DNA of 64,000 bases, taken from positions 19,037 through 83,036 of the forward strand of contig CALANS010000003.1 of the NCBI GenBank assembly GCA_937926105.1, given 5' to 3'. This stretch comes from an uncultured Actinomycetes bacterium (lineage in GTDB: Bacteria; Actinomycetota; Actinomycetes; Mycobacteriales; Nakamurellaceae). Each line of letters begins with the position of its first letter. The stretch's first letter is position 1. The notes beneath the pieces are model-generated. The model was not told where the DNA came from. It saw only the letters and a list, made by a program, of their open reading frames with translations, and searched no databases. A program made the translations under genes and the position numbers. Positions 43,719 through 52,121 of the stretch are shown piece after piece.

Positions 43719-45491
43719 ATGAACGGGCGAGTGGTGACGAACAGCGTCGACGGCACACTCCCCGGCACTGATGGCGTCGATCCGCTGGGCGACTGGATGA
43801 GCGTGCTGGCCACCCTGGCCCCGGCCGGCGACGACCCCGGACGCATCGATCAAATCAGGGCCCTGGAAAACATCAAATCCGGCTGCGCCGCCGCGCAGGC
43901 CCGCATCACCGCGGCGTTCGCCGCCTCCCAACGCGCCCACCACACCTCCGGCCGTGGTGGTGAAGCGGACCGGTCCATGCTGCGCGCCGGCACCCCACCC
44001 GGCGCCACCCGGACGGGGCAAGCCGCACACCGCCGAGCCACAGCCGCCCGCCTCGCGGCCCGGTCCGCCGCCGGGCAGATCGCCCTGGCCCGCCGCGACT
44101 CACCGCACCGCGGCGGCCGGCACGTCGGCCTGGCCGACACCCTGGTCCACGAAATGCCCCGCACTCTGGCCGCCCTGACCGCAGGGACCATCACCGAATG
44201 GCGCGCCACCATCATCGCCCGGGAAACGGCATGCCTGACCGCCGAGCAACGCACCGCCGTGGACACCGAAATCGCCGACCACCTCGACGGGCTGGGCGAC
44301 GCCCGGATCGGAGCCCTGGTCAAATCCATCGCCTACCGCTTGGACCCCGAAGCCGCCACCACGCGGGCGGTGCACGCGGCAGCCGACCGCCGAGTATCAC
44401 TACGTCCCGCACCCGACACCATGGCCTACTTGACCCATCTACTGCCGATGGCCGCCGCGGCGGCGTGCGTCGCGTCGCTGCAGCGGGAGGCCGACGCTCA
44501 CCCCGGCGGCGACGGTCGCACCCGGCAGCAACGCATGGCGGACCTAGCGGTCGCCCGCCTGACCGGCACGGCAAACACCGCAATCACCGTAATCACCGCG
44601 GTCACGACACCACCTGCAGCCGACACCGGCACCGGCACCGACGCAACCACCGCCGGCAGTGATGGTGACGACACCCAGGCGCGGAACGCGACCGGCACCG
44701 GCACCGCAGACACGGGTGCCGATGACCCGGTCGCGGCGGTCCGCGCCGCCTACCAACGGGCGGTGCGCCACGACCGGCAACCAGAACCCGAACGGTCCCG
44801 GCCCACACCGAGCCAGGAGCCCGCCCACCGCCCCGCGGTCGAACCCGGCCCGCACGATGTCGCGCCGGCGCGGCAGCCCGTCCCGGACCTGGGCAGCGGG
44901 CATCGGCTACCCGCCGGCACCGACCTGACCATCAACCTCGTCATCACCGACCGCGCACTGTTCACCGACGGGGACGACCCCGCCATCCTGCCCGGCAACC
45001 ACCCCATCCCGGCACCCCTGGCCCGCCGCATGCTCACCGACCTCCCACCCCAGGCCCGGGTGTGGATCCGCCGGCTGTACACCCGGCCCGGAGCGGGCGA
45101 CTTGGTCGCCGCCGACTCGAAACGGCGCATCTTCCCGCCCGGAATGCGACATCTGCTTCTCACGCGCGATCAGACCTGCCGCACCCCTTGGTGCAACGCC
45201 CCCGCCCGACACGCCGACCACCTCGTTCCGTTCGCGCGGGGCGGGGCGACCAGCATTGACAACGGCCAGTCCCTGTCGGAGGACTGCAACTACCTGCGCC
45301 AGGCACCCGGGTGGGCGGCCCGCAAGGACCCTGATCGGCCCGGCACCATCATCGTCACCACCCCGACCGGGCATCGCTACCCGAGCCCACCGCCCGACCT
45401 CATACCCGGCCACACCCGCCGGACGCCCGACGCCGAGGTCCGCTACCCCGACAGCATCCTCGAAATCGCTCTGCTCACACGGATCGGCTAG
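43719..45491 (+). CDS. DUF222 + HNH endonuclease (13E12-repeat family)
   Basis: 590 aa from ATG 43719, chosen from the promoter position; ATG 43695 would be untranscribed. N-terminal ~260 residues are DUF222-like, rich in Ala/Arg (ALENIKSGCAAAQARITAAFAASQRA and EWRATIIARETACLTAEQRT). A Thr/Gly/Asp low-complexity region (~295-350) is followed by an HNH domain: RDQTCRTPWCNAPARHADHLVPFARGGATSIDNGQSL, with Cys residues for zinc and HxDH-type metal ligands. Members multiply within mycobacterial/actinobacterial genomes and some are LexA-regulated, consistent with the adjacent SOS-like box. Target unknown. Upstream DNA is clearly AT-richer than its neighbours. Confidence 0.88.
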   Translation: MNGRVVTNSVDGTLPGTDGVDPLGDWMSVLATLAPAGDDPGRIDQIRALENIKSGCAAAQARITAAFAASQRAHHTSGRGGEADRSMLRAGTPPGATRTGQAAHRRATAARLAARSAAGQIALARRDSPHRGGRHVGLADTLVHEMPRTLAALTAGTITEWRATIIARETACLTAEQRTAVDTEIADHLDGLGDARIGALVKSIAYRLDPEAATTRAVHAAADRRVSLRPAPDTMAYLTHLLPMAAAAACVASLQREADAHPGGDGRTRQQRMADLAVARLTGTANTAITVITAVTTPPAADTGTGTDATTAGSDGDDTQARNATGTGTADTGADDPVAAVRAAYQRAVRHDRQPEPERSRPTPSQEPAHRPAVEPGPHDVAPARQPVPDLGSGHRLPAGTDLTINLVITDRALFTDGDDPAILPGNHPIPAPLARRMLTDLPPQARVWIRRLYTRPGAGDLVAADSKRRIFPPGMRHLLLTRDQTCRTPWCNAPARHADHLVPFARGGATSIDNGQSLSEDCNYLRQAPGWAARKDPDRPGTIIVTTPTGHRYPSPPPDLIPGHTRRTPDAEVRYPDSILEIALLTRIG

Positions 45492-45528
45492 CGAGAACGA
45501 CGGTCAGGAACACGCTGCCGGACCACAC

Positions 45529-46422
45529 CTATCGCAGCAGCCGTGAACGACGCCGATCCGCGAGCAGCCTGCCGCCGGTCTGGCAGGTCGGGCAGTACTG
45601 GAACGACCGGTCCGAGAACGACACCTCGGCGATGGGGGTGCCACACACGGGGCAGGGCAACCCGGTTCGGGCGTGCACCCGCAGGCCGCTGCGCTTCTCA
45701 CCCTTCAATCGCGCGGCCTGCCCGCCCGCGGTCCGGCGCACGGCATCCGACAACACCTCGCGCATCGCGTCCGCCAGCCGTTCGATCGCGGCCGGGTCCA
45801 GGGTCCCCGCGGTCGCGTAGGGGGACAGCCGTGCGACGTGCAAGATCTCGTCGGAGTAGGCGTTCCCGATGCCGGCGATCACGGCCTGGTCGGTCAGCAC
45901 CGTCTTCAGCCGTCCGGTACTCCCGGCGAGCAGCTCGGCCAGATCCTGCGCCGTCATGCCCGCACCGTCCGGACCGAGCGCATCATGCCCCAGCCGGGCG
46001 ACCCCGCGCACGAGACGCGGGTCCGTCACCACGGCCGCCGTCACCGACTTCTTGGTGCCCGCCTCCGTCACGTCGAAGCCGCCCCCGCCAGACAGCCGCA
46101 CCCGCAGCGCGATCGGGCCGCCCATCTTCGGGGGGACGGCACCCATCTCGTCCGACCAGCGCAGCCACCCCGCGCGTGCCAGGTGCAGCACCAGGTGCAG
46201 TTCCGCCGGTCCCGCCGCAGCCTCGTGCGAAGCGGTGACGATATCCAGGAACTTGCCGTGCCGGGTCGCGCCCGTCACCGTCCTGCCGACCAGCGCCGAC
46301 GCGGGCGGATCGTAGGTGGTCAGCACGTTCAACGAGGCCACCGTCACCGCCACCACCTGCGCCCCGGAGGCGTGCTCCGTGACGAACTGGGCCAGCGCGG
46401 CCACCTCCGGCAGTTCCGGCAT
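45529..46422 (-). CDS. Formamidopyrimidine-DNA glycosylase family protein (Fpg/Nei)
   Basis: 297 aa from ATG 46422. Catalytic MPELPE (P2, E3) at the mature N-terminus, helix-two-turn-helix region TVLTDQAVIAGIGNAYSDEILH, and a C-terminal zinc finger CPVCG ... YCPTCQ. Removes oxidised bases and cleaves the strand. Which branch (8-oxoG versus pyrimidine-type Nei) is uncertain; the RHGKFLDI segment and length match actinobacterial Fpg/Nei-like proteins of the second group. Convergent with the SOS-linked HNH gene. Confidence 0.92.
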   Translation of the reverse strand: MPELPEVAALAQFVTEHASGAQVVAVTVASLNVLTTYDPPASALVGRTVTGATRHGKFLDIVTASHEAAAGPAELHLVLHLARAGWLRWSDEMGAVPPKMGGPIALRVRLSGGGGFDVTEAGTKKSVTAAVVTDPRLVRGVARLGHDALGPDGAGMTAQDLAELLAGSTGRLKTVLTDQAVIAGIGNAYSDEILHVARLSPYATAGTLDPAAIERLADAMREVLSDAVRRTAGGQAARLKGEKRSGLRVHARTGLPCPVCGTPIAEVSFSDRSFQYCPTCQTGGRLLADRRRSRLLR

Positions 46423-46459
46423 GCTCGACAGTCTGCCCGAGAACGACGGAGATCGGCAT

Positions 46460-46496
46460 GGGGACAACCGCCGCACGCCCATGGGTAGTTGTCCCC
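46460..46496. promoter_or_regulatory. Inverted repeat upstream of the WXG100-like gene
   Basis: GGGGACAAC (46460-46468) and GTTGTCCCC (46488-46496), a perfect 9-bp inverted repeat around 19 nt, in the 176-bp divergent gap between the glycosylase and the WXG100-like gene. Could be an operator. Confidence 0.4.
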
Positions 46497-46598
46497 AATG
46501 TGGCTCGGACGCCCCACAGCCCCTGCCGACGTTCCTATTCTGGGACGGGCAGCCCGTCGGCATCCAGTGCGGGCGCGGCGGAACGGAAGGAGACGCCG

Positions 46599-46922
46599 GT
46601 GACGGTCTATGCCAAGTATCCGTACGCGACCCTGCTGTCGGTCGGCGGCCAGCTGGGCACCATCTCCGAGCAGCTCGACTCCAAGGACAAGGGCGCCTCA
46701 TCGGTGGACGGCCTGTCGGGCGACCAGCAGTCCATCGCCGACGGGATCGGCGACTTCCGCGACGAGTGGGGCGAGAGCATCAAGAAGCTCAAGGAGAACA
46801 TCGGCAACTTCGGCGAGCTGTCCACCCAGATCGGCACCATGGTCGCCAGTGCGGACACCGAGCTCGCCAAGGCGATGAGCACGTCCGGCTCCGGACCATC
46901 GCCCGCCCCGCGCGCGGTCTGA
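46599..46922 (+). CDS. WXG100-like small helical protein
   Basis: 107 aa from GTG 46599 with AAGGAG ~6 nt upstream. All-helical prediction: two amphipathic helices either side of DFRDEWGESIKKLKENIGNF, whose W-G spacing resembles the WXG turn of ESX/T7SS substrates, then a short disordered tail GPSPAPRAV. No clear second ESX gene at this site; the main ESX locus is 13 kb away. It may be a stand-alone secreted or partner protein. Family assignment is moderate. Confidence 0.6.
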   Translation: MTVYAKYPYATLLSVGGQLGTISEQLDSKDKGASSVDGLSGDQQSIADGIGDFRDEWGESIKKLKENIGNFGELSTQIGTMVASADTELAKAMSTSGSGPSPAPRAV

Positions 46923-47001
46923 CCGGCACCGCGCCAGACCCCACCGACCGAGCCGCCACCCCGCGTTTGCATCGGTCCGAACGGCACCGCATGCTCAGCG
47001 C

Positions 47002-48015
47002 ATGAATCGCTCGCCCCGCGTGGCCGTACTGGGTGGCGGATCGTGGGGCACCACCGTCGCCTCGCTGGCCGCCCGCAACACCGAGACCGTGCTGTGGGCT
47101 CGCAACCCGGAGGTGTGCGAGGAGGTTAGCCGCCAACACCGCAATTCGACTTACCTGCCGGACGTCGAGCTGCACCCGAACCTGACCGGACAGCCCGACC
47201 TGGCGGCGGCCGTCGAGTGGGCGGACGTGCTGGTCATGGCCGTCCCGTCGCTGGGCTTTCGCGGCGTGTGCGAGCAGGTCGCCGGTCAGCTGCGGCCGTG
47301 GGTGCCGGTGGTCAGCCTGGTCAAGGGTCTCGAGCAGGGCACCCGGCTACGGATGACGCAGATCGTCGCCGAGCTTCTGCCCGGTCACCCGGCAGGGGTG
47401 CTGTCCGGACCGAACATCGCCCGCGAGATCGCCTCCGGATTCGCCGCCGCCGCCACGCTGGCCATGCCCAGCCAGTGGTCGGCCGAGATGCTGCAGCCGA
47501 TCCTGCATTCGCATCTGTTCCGGGTATATACGGCCACCGACGTGGTGGGCGTGGAGATCGCTGGCGCGCTGAAGAACATCTTCGCCATCGCCGTCGGCTT
47601 CGGCGACGGGCTGGATGCGGGCGTGAACACCCGCGCGATGGTGATCACTCGTGCACTGCGCGAGCTGACCCGGCTGGGCACCGCAATGGGCGGCCAGACC
47701 GAGACGTTCTACGGCCTGGCCGGGATGGGTGATCTGATCGCGACCTGCACCAGCCCGCTGTCCCGCAACCGGACGGTCGGCTACGAACTGGCCCGCGGGC
47801 GCAGCATCGCCGAGATCGTCACCGGCATGAACCAGGTCGCGGAGGGCGTCAAGACATCGGCGGTGGTGATGGAACTGGCCGCGCAGTACGGGGTTCCGAT
47901 GCCCATCGCCACCGAAGTGGACGCGGTGCTCAACCACGGCCAGCCGGTGCGGGAGGCCTACCGGGGGCTGCTACGCCGGGCCGCCGGGCACGAGCACCAC
48001 GGAGACGGCTGGTAG
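47002..48015 (+). CDS. gpsA: NAD(P)-dependent glycerol-3-phosphate dehydrogenase
   Basis: 337 aa. Rossmann GGGSWGTTVA (~11-20), LVMAVPSLGFR, SLVKGLEQGT with active Lys, SGPNIAREIA, and GALKNIFAIAVG with catalytic Lys; C-terminal GLAGMGDLIATCTS. Makes sn-glycerol-3-phosphate for phospholipids from DHAP. All family blocks intact. Stands alone on the + strand after the WXG100-like gene. Confidence 0.95.
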   Translation: MNRSPRVAVLGGGSWGTTVASLAARNTETVLWARNPEVCEEVSRQHRNSTYLPDVELHPNLTGQPDLAAAVEWADVLVMAVPSLGFRGVCEQVAGQLRPWVPVVSLVKGLEQGTRLRMTQIVAELLPGHPAGVLSGPNIAREIASGFAAAATLAMPSQWSAEMLQPILHSHLFRVYTATDVVGVEIAGALKNIFAIAVGFGDGLDAGVNTRAMVITRALRELTRLGTAMGGQTETFYGLAGMGDLIATCTSPLSRNRTVGYELARGRSIAEIVTGMNQVAEGVKTSAVVMELAAQYGVPMPIATEVDAVLNHGQPVREAYRGLLRRAAGHEHHGDGW

Positions 48016-48040
48016 GCCGGGCGGGGTAGCGTCGGAGATC

Positions 48041-49471
48041 ATGACCGCCACCCCCCGCTCGCACCATAGCGATCTCGGCGCGCTGTTCCGGCACGCCGCG
48101 GACCTGGCCGCGACCTTCCGTGATTCGCTGCCGCACCGGCGCGTGGCCTCCGAGGTCGACATCGACGGTGCACTGGCGCTTTTCGAGGCCGACCTGCCCG
48201 AGGGGCCGAGCGATCCCGACGCGGTCCTCGACGAGCTGGCCCGGCTCGCCGATCCCGGGATCGTGGCCAGCGCCGGGCCCCGGTTCTTCGGTTTCGTCAA
48301 CGGTGGGGCGCTGCCGGCCGCCAGCGCCGCCGACATGCTGACCATCGGCTGGGACCACCCCGCGTTCAACGCGGTGCTCAGCCCGGCGGATGCGGCCGCC
48401 GAACGGGTCGCCGGCACGTGGGTGAAGCGGCTGCTGGGCGTCCCCGCCACGGCATCGGTGGGGTTTGTGACGGGAGCCCAGGCGGCCAACACCGTGGGCA
48501 TCGCGGCGGCCCGGCAGCACCTGCTGACGCAACGCGGCCATGACGTGGGAACCCGGGGGCTCACCGGAGCTCCCCCGATCCGGGTGCTGGCAAGCCGGGA
48601 GCGGCACGCCACGATCGATGCGTCCGTGCGGCTGCTGGGACTGGGCACCGCGTGCGTGCAGCCGGTGGCGGCCGGCAGCAACGGCGACATGGACATGGCC
48701 GACCTGCGCCGGGCACTGGACGCCGGCGACCACGACGCGTCGACGATCGTCGTGCTGCAGACCGGCAACGTGAACACCGGTGCCTGCGATAACCTGCGCG
48801 CCGGCTGCGATCTCGCGCACGAGTACGGCGCATGGGTGCACGTCGACGGCGCGTTCGGACTGTGGGCGGCCGCGTCGCCGTCACACCGTCACCTCACCGA
48901 CGGCGTCGAGCTGGCCGACTCCTGGTGCACCGACGCGCACAAGTGGCTCAACGTGCCCTACGACTCGGGCCTGGCGCTGTGCGCGCATCCGGACGCCCAC
49001 GCAGCCGCCATGTCCTACAGCGCGGCGTACCTGTCCGGATCGGAATCCACCCCGGGCGCGGGTTCCTACGGACCCGGCGACCTGGTGCCGGAATCATCCC
49101 GCCGCGCAAGGGGCTTCGCGGTCTGGGCGGCGCTGCGGCAGCTCGGCCGGTCCGGGGTGGCCGACCTGGTGGACCGGTGCTGCGCGCTGGCGCGCCGGTT
49201 CGCGGAGGGCCTGGCCGCCGGGGGCGCGGTGATCGTGAACGACGTGGTGATCAACCAGGTACTCATCGACTTCCCGGGCCGGAGCGCCGACGCCATCGCC
49301 GCTGCGGTCCAGGCCGAGGGAACCTGCTGGTTGGGAGCCACCACCTGGCGGGATCGGCGGCTGCTGCGGGTGTCGGTGTCCAACTACGCCACCACCGAGG
49401 CGGATATCGATGTGTCGGTGACGGCGATCCTGGCCGCGGGTCGGTCGGTGCCGGCAGCGCGACCGAGCTGA
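48041..49471 (+). CDS. PLP-dependent group II decarboxylase (aromatic/glutamate type)
   Basis: 476 aa. Fold-type I signatures: FGFVNGGALPAASAADML, GFVTGAQAANTVGIAAAR, VHVDGAFGLWAAASPSHR and Schiff-base lysine in SWCTDAHKWLNVPYDSG. Closest in motifs to aromatic-L-amino-acid decarboxylase-like enzymes. The amine product is unknown; no transporter adjacent. Ends at a strong bidirectional terminator. Confidence 0.88.
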   Translation: MTATPRSHHSDLGALFRHAADLAATFRDSLPHRRVASEVDIDGALALFEADLPEGPSDPDAVLDELARLADPGIVASAGPRFFGFVNGGALPAASAADMLTIGWDHPAFNAVLSPADAAAERVAGTWVKRLLGVPATASVGFVTGAQAANTVGIAAARQHLLTQRGHDVGTRGLTGAPPIRVLASRERHATIDASVRLLGLGTACVQPVAAGSNGDMDMADLRRALDAGDHDASTIVVLQTGNVNTGACDNLRAGCDLAHEYGAWVHVDGAFGLWAAASPSHRHLTDGVELADSWCTDAHKWLNVPYDSGLALCAHPDAHAAAMSYSAAYLSGSESTPGAGSYGPGDLVPESSRRARGFAVWAALRQLGRSGVADLVDRCCALARRFAEGLAAGGAVIVNDVVINQVLIDFPGRSADAIAAAVQAEGTCWLGATTWRDRRLLRVSVSNYATTEADIDVSVTAILAAGRSVPAARPS

Positions 49472-49480
49472 GCGTCGGAA

Positions 49481-49516
49481 AGGGCCCGGACCCGCGCGAT
49501 GCGGATCCGGGCCCCT
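49481..49516. terminator. Strong GC stem-loop, bidirectional terminator
   Basis: GGGCCCGGA (49482-49490) pairs perfectly with TCCGGGCCC (49506-49514); the stem continues inward with CCGC/GCGG past one mismatch. Lies between convergent decarboxylase and Hsp20 genes. Confidence 0.75.
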
Positions 49517-49536
49517 CGACTGGGTGAACGGTCGGC

Positions 49537-50058
49537 TCAGTTCTGCGAGCCCTCGGCGTCGGCGTCCACCGTCACACCCTCGCCGGTCGTGTCGGTGGCG
49601 GGGGCTCCGGCGGTGACGACGATCTTGCGCGGCTCGGTTCCGGCGTAGGCACCGGACACCCGCACGGTCAGCACGCCCGCGTCGTAGCTGGCGGCCAGCG
49701 CCTCGGCGGTCACGTGCTCGGGCAGGGTGAAGGACCGGCGGAAGCTGCCGTAGCGCATCTCGCGCAGGTAGCCGACGCCACCCTTCCCGGTACCCTCCTC
49801 GACGCGCTCGTCCCGACGCTCGCCACGTACCACCAGGCGACCGCGGTCCAGCTCGACCGTCACGTCCTTGTCCAGATCCAGGCCCGGCAGCTCCAGCCGG
49901 ACGACGGCGTCGTTGCCATCGCGCAGCACCTCGGCGGCCGGGGTGAAACCGGTGGCGACCAGTCCGGCCGCGGGGGCGGTGCGGGCCGGGAAGGCCCGAC
50001 GGATCACCGCGTCGAACTCGGCGAACGGGTCGCGCCGGCTCATCAGCATCGTTGCCAT
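49537..50058 (-). CDS. Hsp20/alpha-crystallin small heat shock protein
   Basis: 173 aa from ATG 50058, GAGGAG about 9 nt upstream. N-terminal MSRRDPFAEFDAVIRRAF, alpha-crystallin domain (~45-140) with VVRLELPGLDLDKDVTVELD and YDAGVLTVRVSG (VxV-type strand), then a Gly/Thr/Asp tail. ATP-independent holdase for unfolding proteins. A HAIR element 64-84 bp upstream predicts HspR repression and heat induction. Confidence 0.94.
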   Translation of the reverse strand: MATMLMSRRDPFAEFDAVIRRAFPARTAPAAGLVATGFTPAAEVLRDGNDAVVRLELPGLDLDKDVTVELDRGRLVVRGERRDERVEEGTGKGGVGYLREMRYGSFRRSFTLPEHVTAEALAASYDAGVLTVRVSGAYAGTEPRKIVVTAGAPATDTTGEGVTVDADAEGSQN

Positions 50059-50121
50059 GCAGATCACTCCTCGTGAGTCTTTGATGCGGGCCGGTCCACC
50101 CGAGCCCGTCACCCTTACTAA

Positions 50122-50142
50122 CTTGAGTCGACCCGACTCAAT
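50122..50142. promoter_or_regulatory. HAIR element (HspR operator)
   Basis: CTTGAGT (50122-50128), 7 nt, ACTCAAT (50136-50142), against the consensus CTTGAGT-N7-ACTCAAG: one mismatch in 14 specified bases. Upstream of hsp20 on the minus strand. Confidence 0.8.
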
Positions 50143-50292
50143 TCCCACCATGCGATCGCCGTGAGCGAACAATTCCGGACAGCGATGTCTCATCACGACA
50201 TCTCACCTGGTCGGGTAAACCGGAAGACCATCGTCCGCAATCGGCCCTACCGTCAGGTGCACGATCCCGGCCGACCCAAGGAGATGGCCACC

Positions 50293-51279
50293 ATGACCCT
50301 CGCCACCGATACCGCGACTACCTGGCTGTTCGACTCGGATCCGGCGATCCGCTGGCAGGTGCTGCGCGACCTGACCGACGCCTCCGCCGGGGACGTCGCG
50401 CAGGAACGCGCCCGAGTGGCCCGGACCGGCTGGGGCCGGCGGCTACTCGACCTGCAGTCCGACGGGCAATGGGCTCGCGGCGCCTGCTTCCCGGGCGAAG
50501 GCTGGAAGGCCCCACAGCCCATCGAAGGCAACCCGGACGGCCAGCCCTGGACGGCAACCCTTCCGACCCTGCGACTGCTGCGCGATCTCGGCATCGATCC
50601 CGCGGACCCGGACGTGCGCGCCGCAGTGCAAGGCGTGGCCGAGCACTGCCGCTGGGAATACGCCGGCGAACCGTTCTTCGACGGCGAGGTCGAGCCCTGC
50701 ATCAACGGCGGCACGGTCGCGCTCGGCGCCTACTTCGCACCGGGCCTGGCCGGTGGCGTCGGCACGGTCGACGGCATCGTCGCCCGGCTGCTGGGCGAGC
50801 AACTCGACGACGGCGGCTGGAACTGCGAGGCGGAGAACGGGTCGACCCGCTCGTCGTTCCACACGACCCTGTGCGTGCTGGAGGGGCTGGCGGAGTATCA
50901 GCGGGCGGGCGGCGTGCTAGCGGTGACGGACGCTCGGCAGCGCGGTGAGGAATACCTGCTGTCGCGCGCGCTCTACCGGCGGGCGAGCACCGGTGAGGTC
51001 GTCGACTCGGACTTCCTGCGGTTCTCCTTCCCGACCCAGTGGCACTACGACGTGCTGCGGGCGCTGGACTATTTCCGCTCGCTGGACAACGCGCCCGACC
51101 CGCGCCTGGCGGGGGCGATCGAGCTGGTGCGCGGCAAGCAGCAGCCGGACGGGCGCTGGCCGCTGGAGAACACGCACCCCGGCCTGGTGCACTTCGAGAT
51201 GGAGGACGGTGACGGGAACCCGAGCCGCTGGAACACCCTGCGCGCCCGGCGCGTCCTGCGCTGGTTCGACGCCGGGTGA
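50293..51279 (+). CDS. Prenyltransferase/squalene-oxidase-repeat protein
   Basis: 328 aa from ATG 50293, 9 nt after AAGGAG (the ATG at 50284 abuts it). Alpha-alpha toroid with repeats such as LLGEQLDDGGWNCEAENGSTRSSF and VRGKQQPDGRWPLENTHPG (QxxDGxW, QW-like motifs), FFDGEVEPCINGG between. No DxDD class II cyclase motif and no signal peptide, so likely not a terpene cyclase. Function unknown; family commonly seen as stand-alone proteins in actinobacteria. Confidence 0.78.
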   Translation: MTLATDTATTWLFDSDPAIRWQVLRDLTDASAGDVAQERARVARTGWGRRLLDLQSDGQWARGACFPGEGWKAPQPIEGNPDGQPWTATLPTLRLLRDLGIDPADPDVRAAVQGVAEHCRWEYAGEPFFDGEVEPCINGGTVALGAYFAPGLAGGVGTVDGIVARLLGEQLDDGGWNCEAENGSTRSSFHTTLCVLEGLAEYQRAGGVLAVTDARQRGEEYLLSRALYRRASTGEVVDSDFLRFSFPTQWHYDVLRALDYFRSLDNAPDPRLAGAIELVRGKQQPDGRWPLENTHPGLVHFEMEDGDGNPSRWNTLRARRVLRWFDAG

Positions 51280-51330
51280 GCAGGGCGTAGCGCCTGCGCG
51301 ATCAGGCCGAGCAGCCGGTCACTGCGGGCA

Positions 51331-52044
51331 TCACTGCGGGATGCTGTGCTCCCCCAGCACCGACTGCTGACTCGGCACCTGGTCCTGCCGGACGATCCCG
51401 ACCGGGCAGGTCAGGCCGTTGGGTCCGTGGTTGCAGTAGCCGCCGGGATTCTTGTGTAGGTACTGCTGGTGGTAGTCCTCGGCGTAGTAGAACGGCCCCG
51501 CATCCTGCGCCGGGCGGATCTCGGTGGCGGGCGGGCCGAAGCCGGCGTCCGCGAGCACCCGCGCGAATGCGTCCCTGGTGGCCTCGGCGGCGGCCCGCTG
51601 TTCCGGTGTCGTCCAGTAGATCGCCGAGCGGTACTGGGTGCCCACGTCGTTGCCCTGCCGGTTCGCGGTGGTCGGGTCGTGGTTTTCCCAGAACGCCTTG
51701 AGCAGGTGCTCGGCGTCGGTCTTGGCTGGGTCGTAGACCACCAACACGGTCTCGGCATGGCCGGTTCGCCCGGTGCAGACCTCCTCATAGGTCGGGTTGG
51801 GGGTATGCCCGCCCTGGTAGCCGACCGCCGTCGTGATCACGCCGGGCTGGCGCCAGAAGATCCGCTCGGACCCCCAGAAACAGCCCATCGCGATCGAGAG
51901 CAGCTGCGCGCCCGCTGGCCAGGGCGCCACCGTGCTGGTTCCGAGCACCGTGTGAGTGCCGGTGACGGGCATCGGTGTGGGCCGCCCCGGAAGGGCGGAC
52001 TCCGCGGTCGGCAACGGCGCGGCTGAACGCGAGAACAGGGACAT
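51331..52044 (-). CDS. msrA: Peptide methionine-S-sulfoxide reductase
   Basis: 237 aa. Catalytic [13 protein letters not shown] and [24 protein letters not shown] are signature blocks; [23 protein letters not shown] follows. N-terminal ~45 residues are an extension. C-terminal [16 protein letters not shown] holds resolving cysteines. Repairs oxidised methionine, S-epimer. Start 52044 ATG. Confidence 0.95.
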   Translation of the reverse strand: MSLFSRSAAPLPTAESALPGRPTPMPVTGTHTVLGTSTVAPWPAGAQLLSIAMGCFWGSERIFWRQPGVITTAVGYQGGHTPNPTYEEVCTGRTGHAETVLVVYDPAKTDAEHLLKAFWENHDPTTANRQGNDVGTQYRSAIYWTTPEQRAAAEATRDAFARVLADAGFGPPATEIRPAQDAGPFYYAEDYHQQYLHKNPGGYCNHGPNGLTCPVGIVRQDQVPSQQSVLGEHSIPQ

Positions 52045-52121
52045 GACCCCAGGGTACGAGCGTCACGGACGGACGGTTGGCACAATGCCGGTCGGAAGAG
52101 TTTGGCAGGGGAGGGGCTGGC

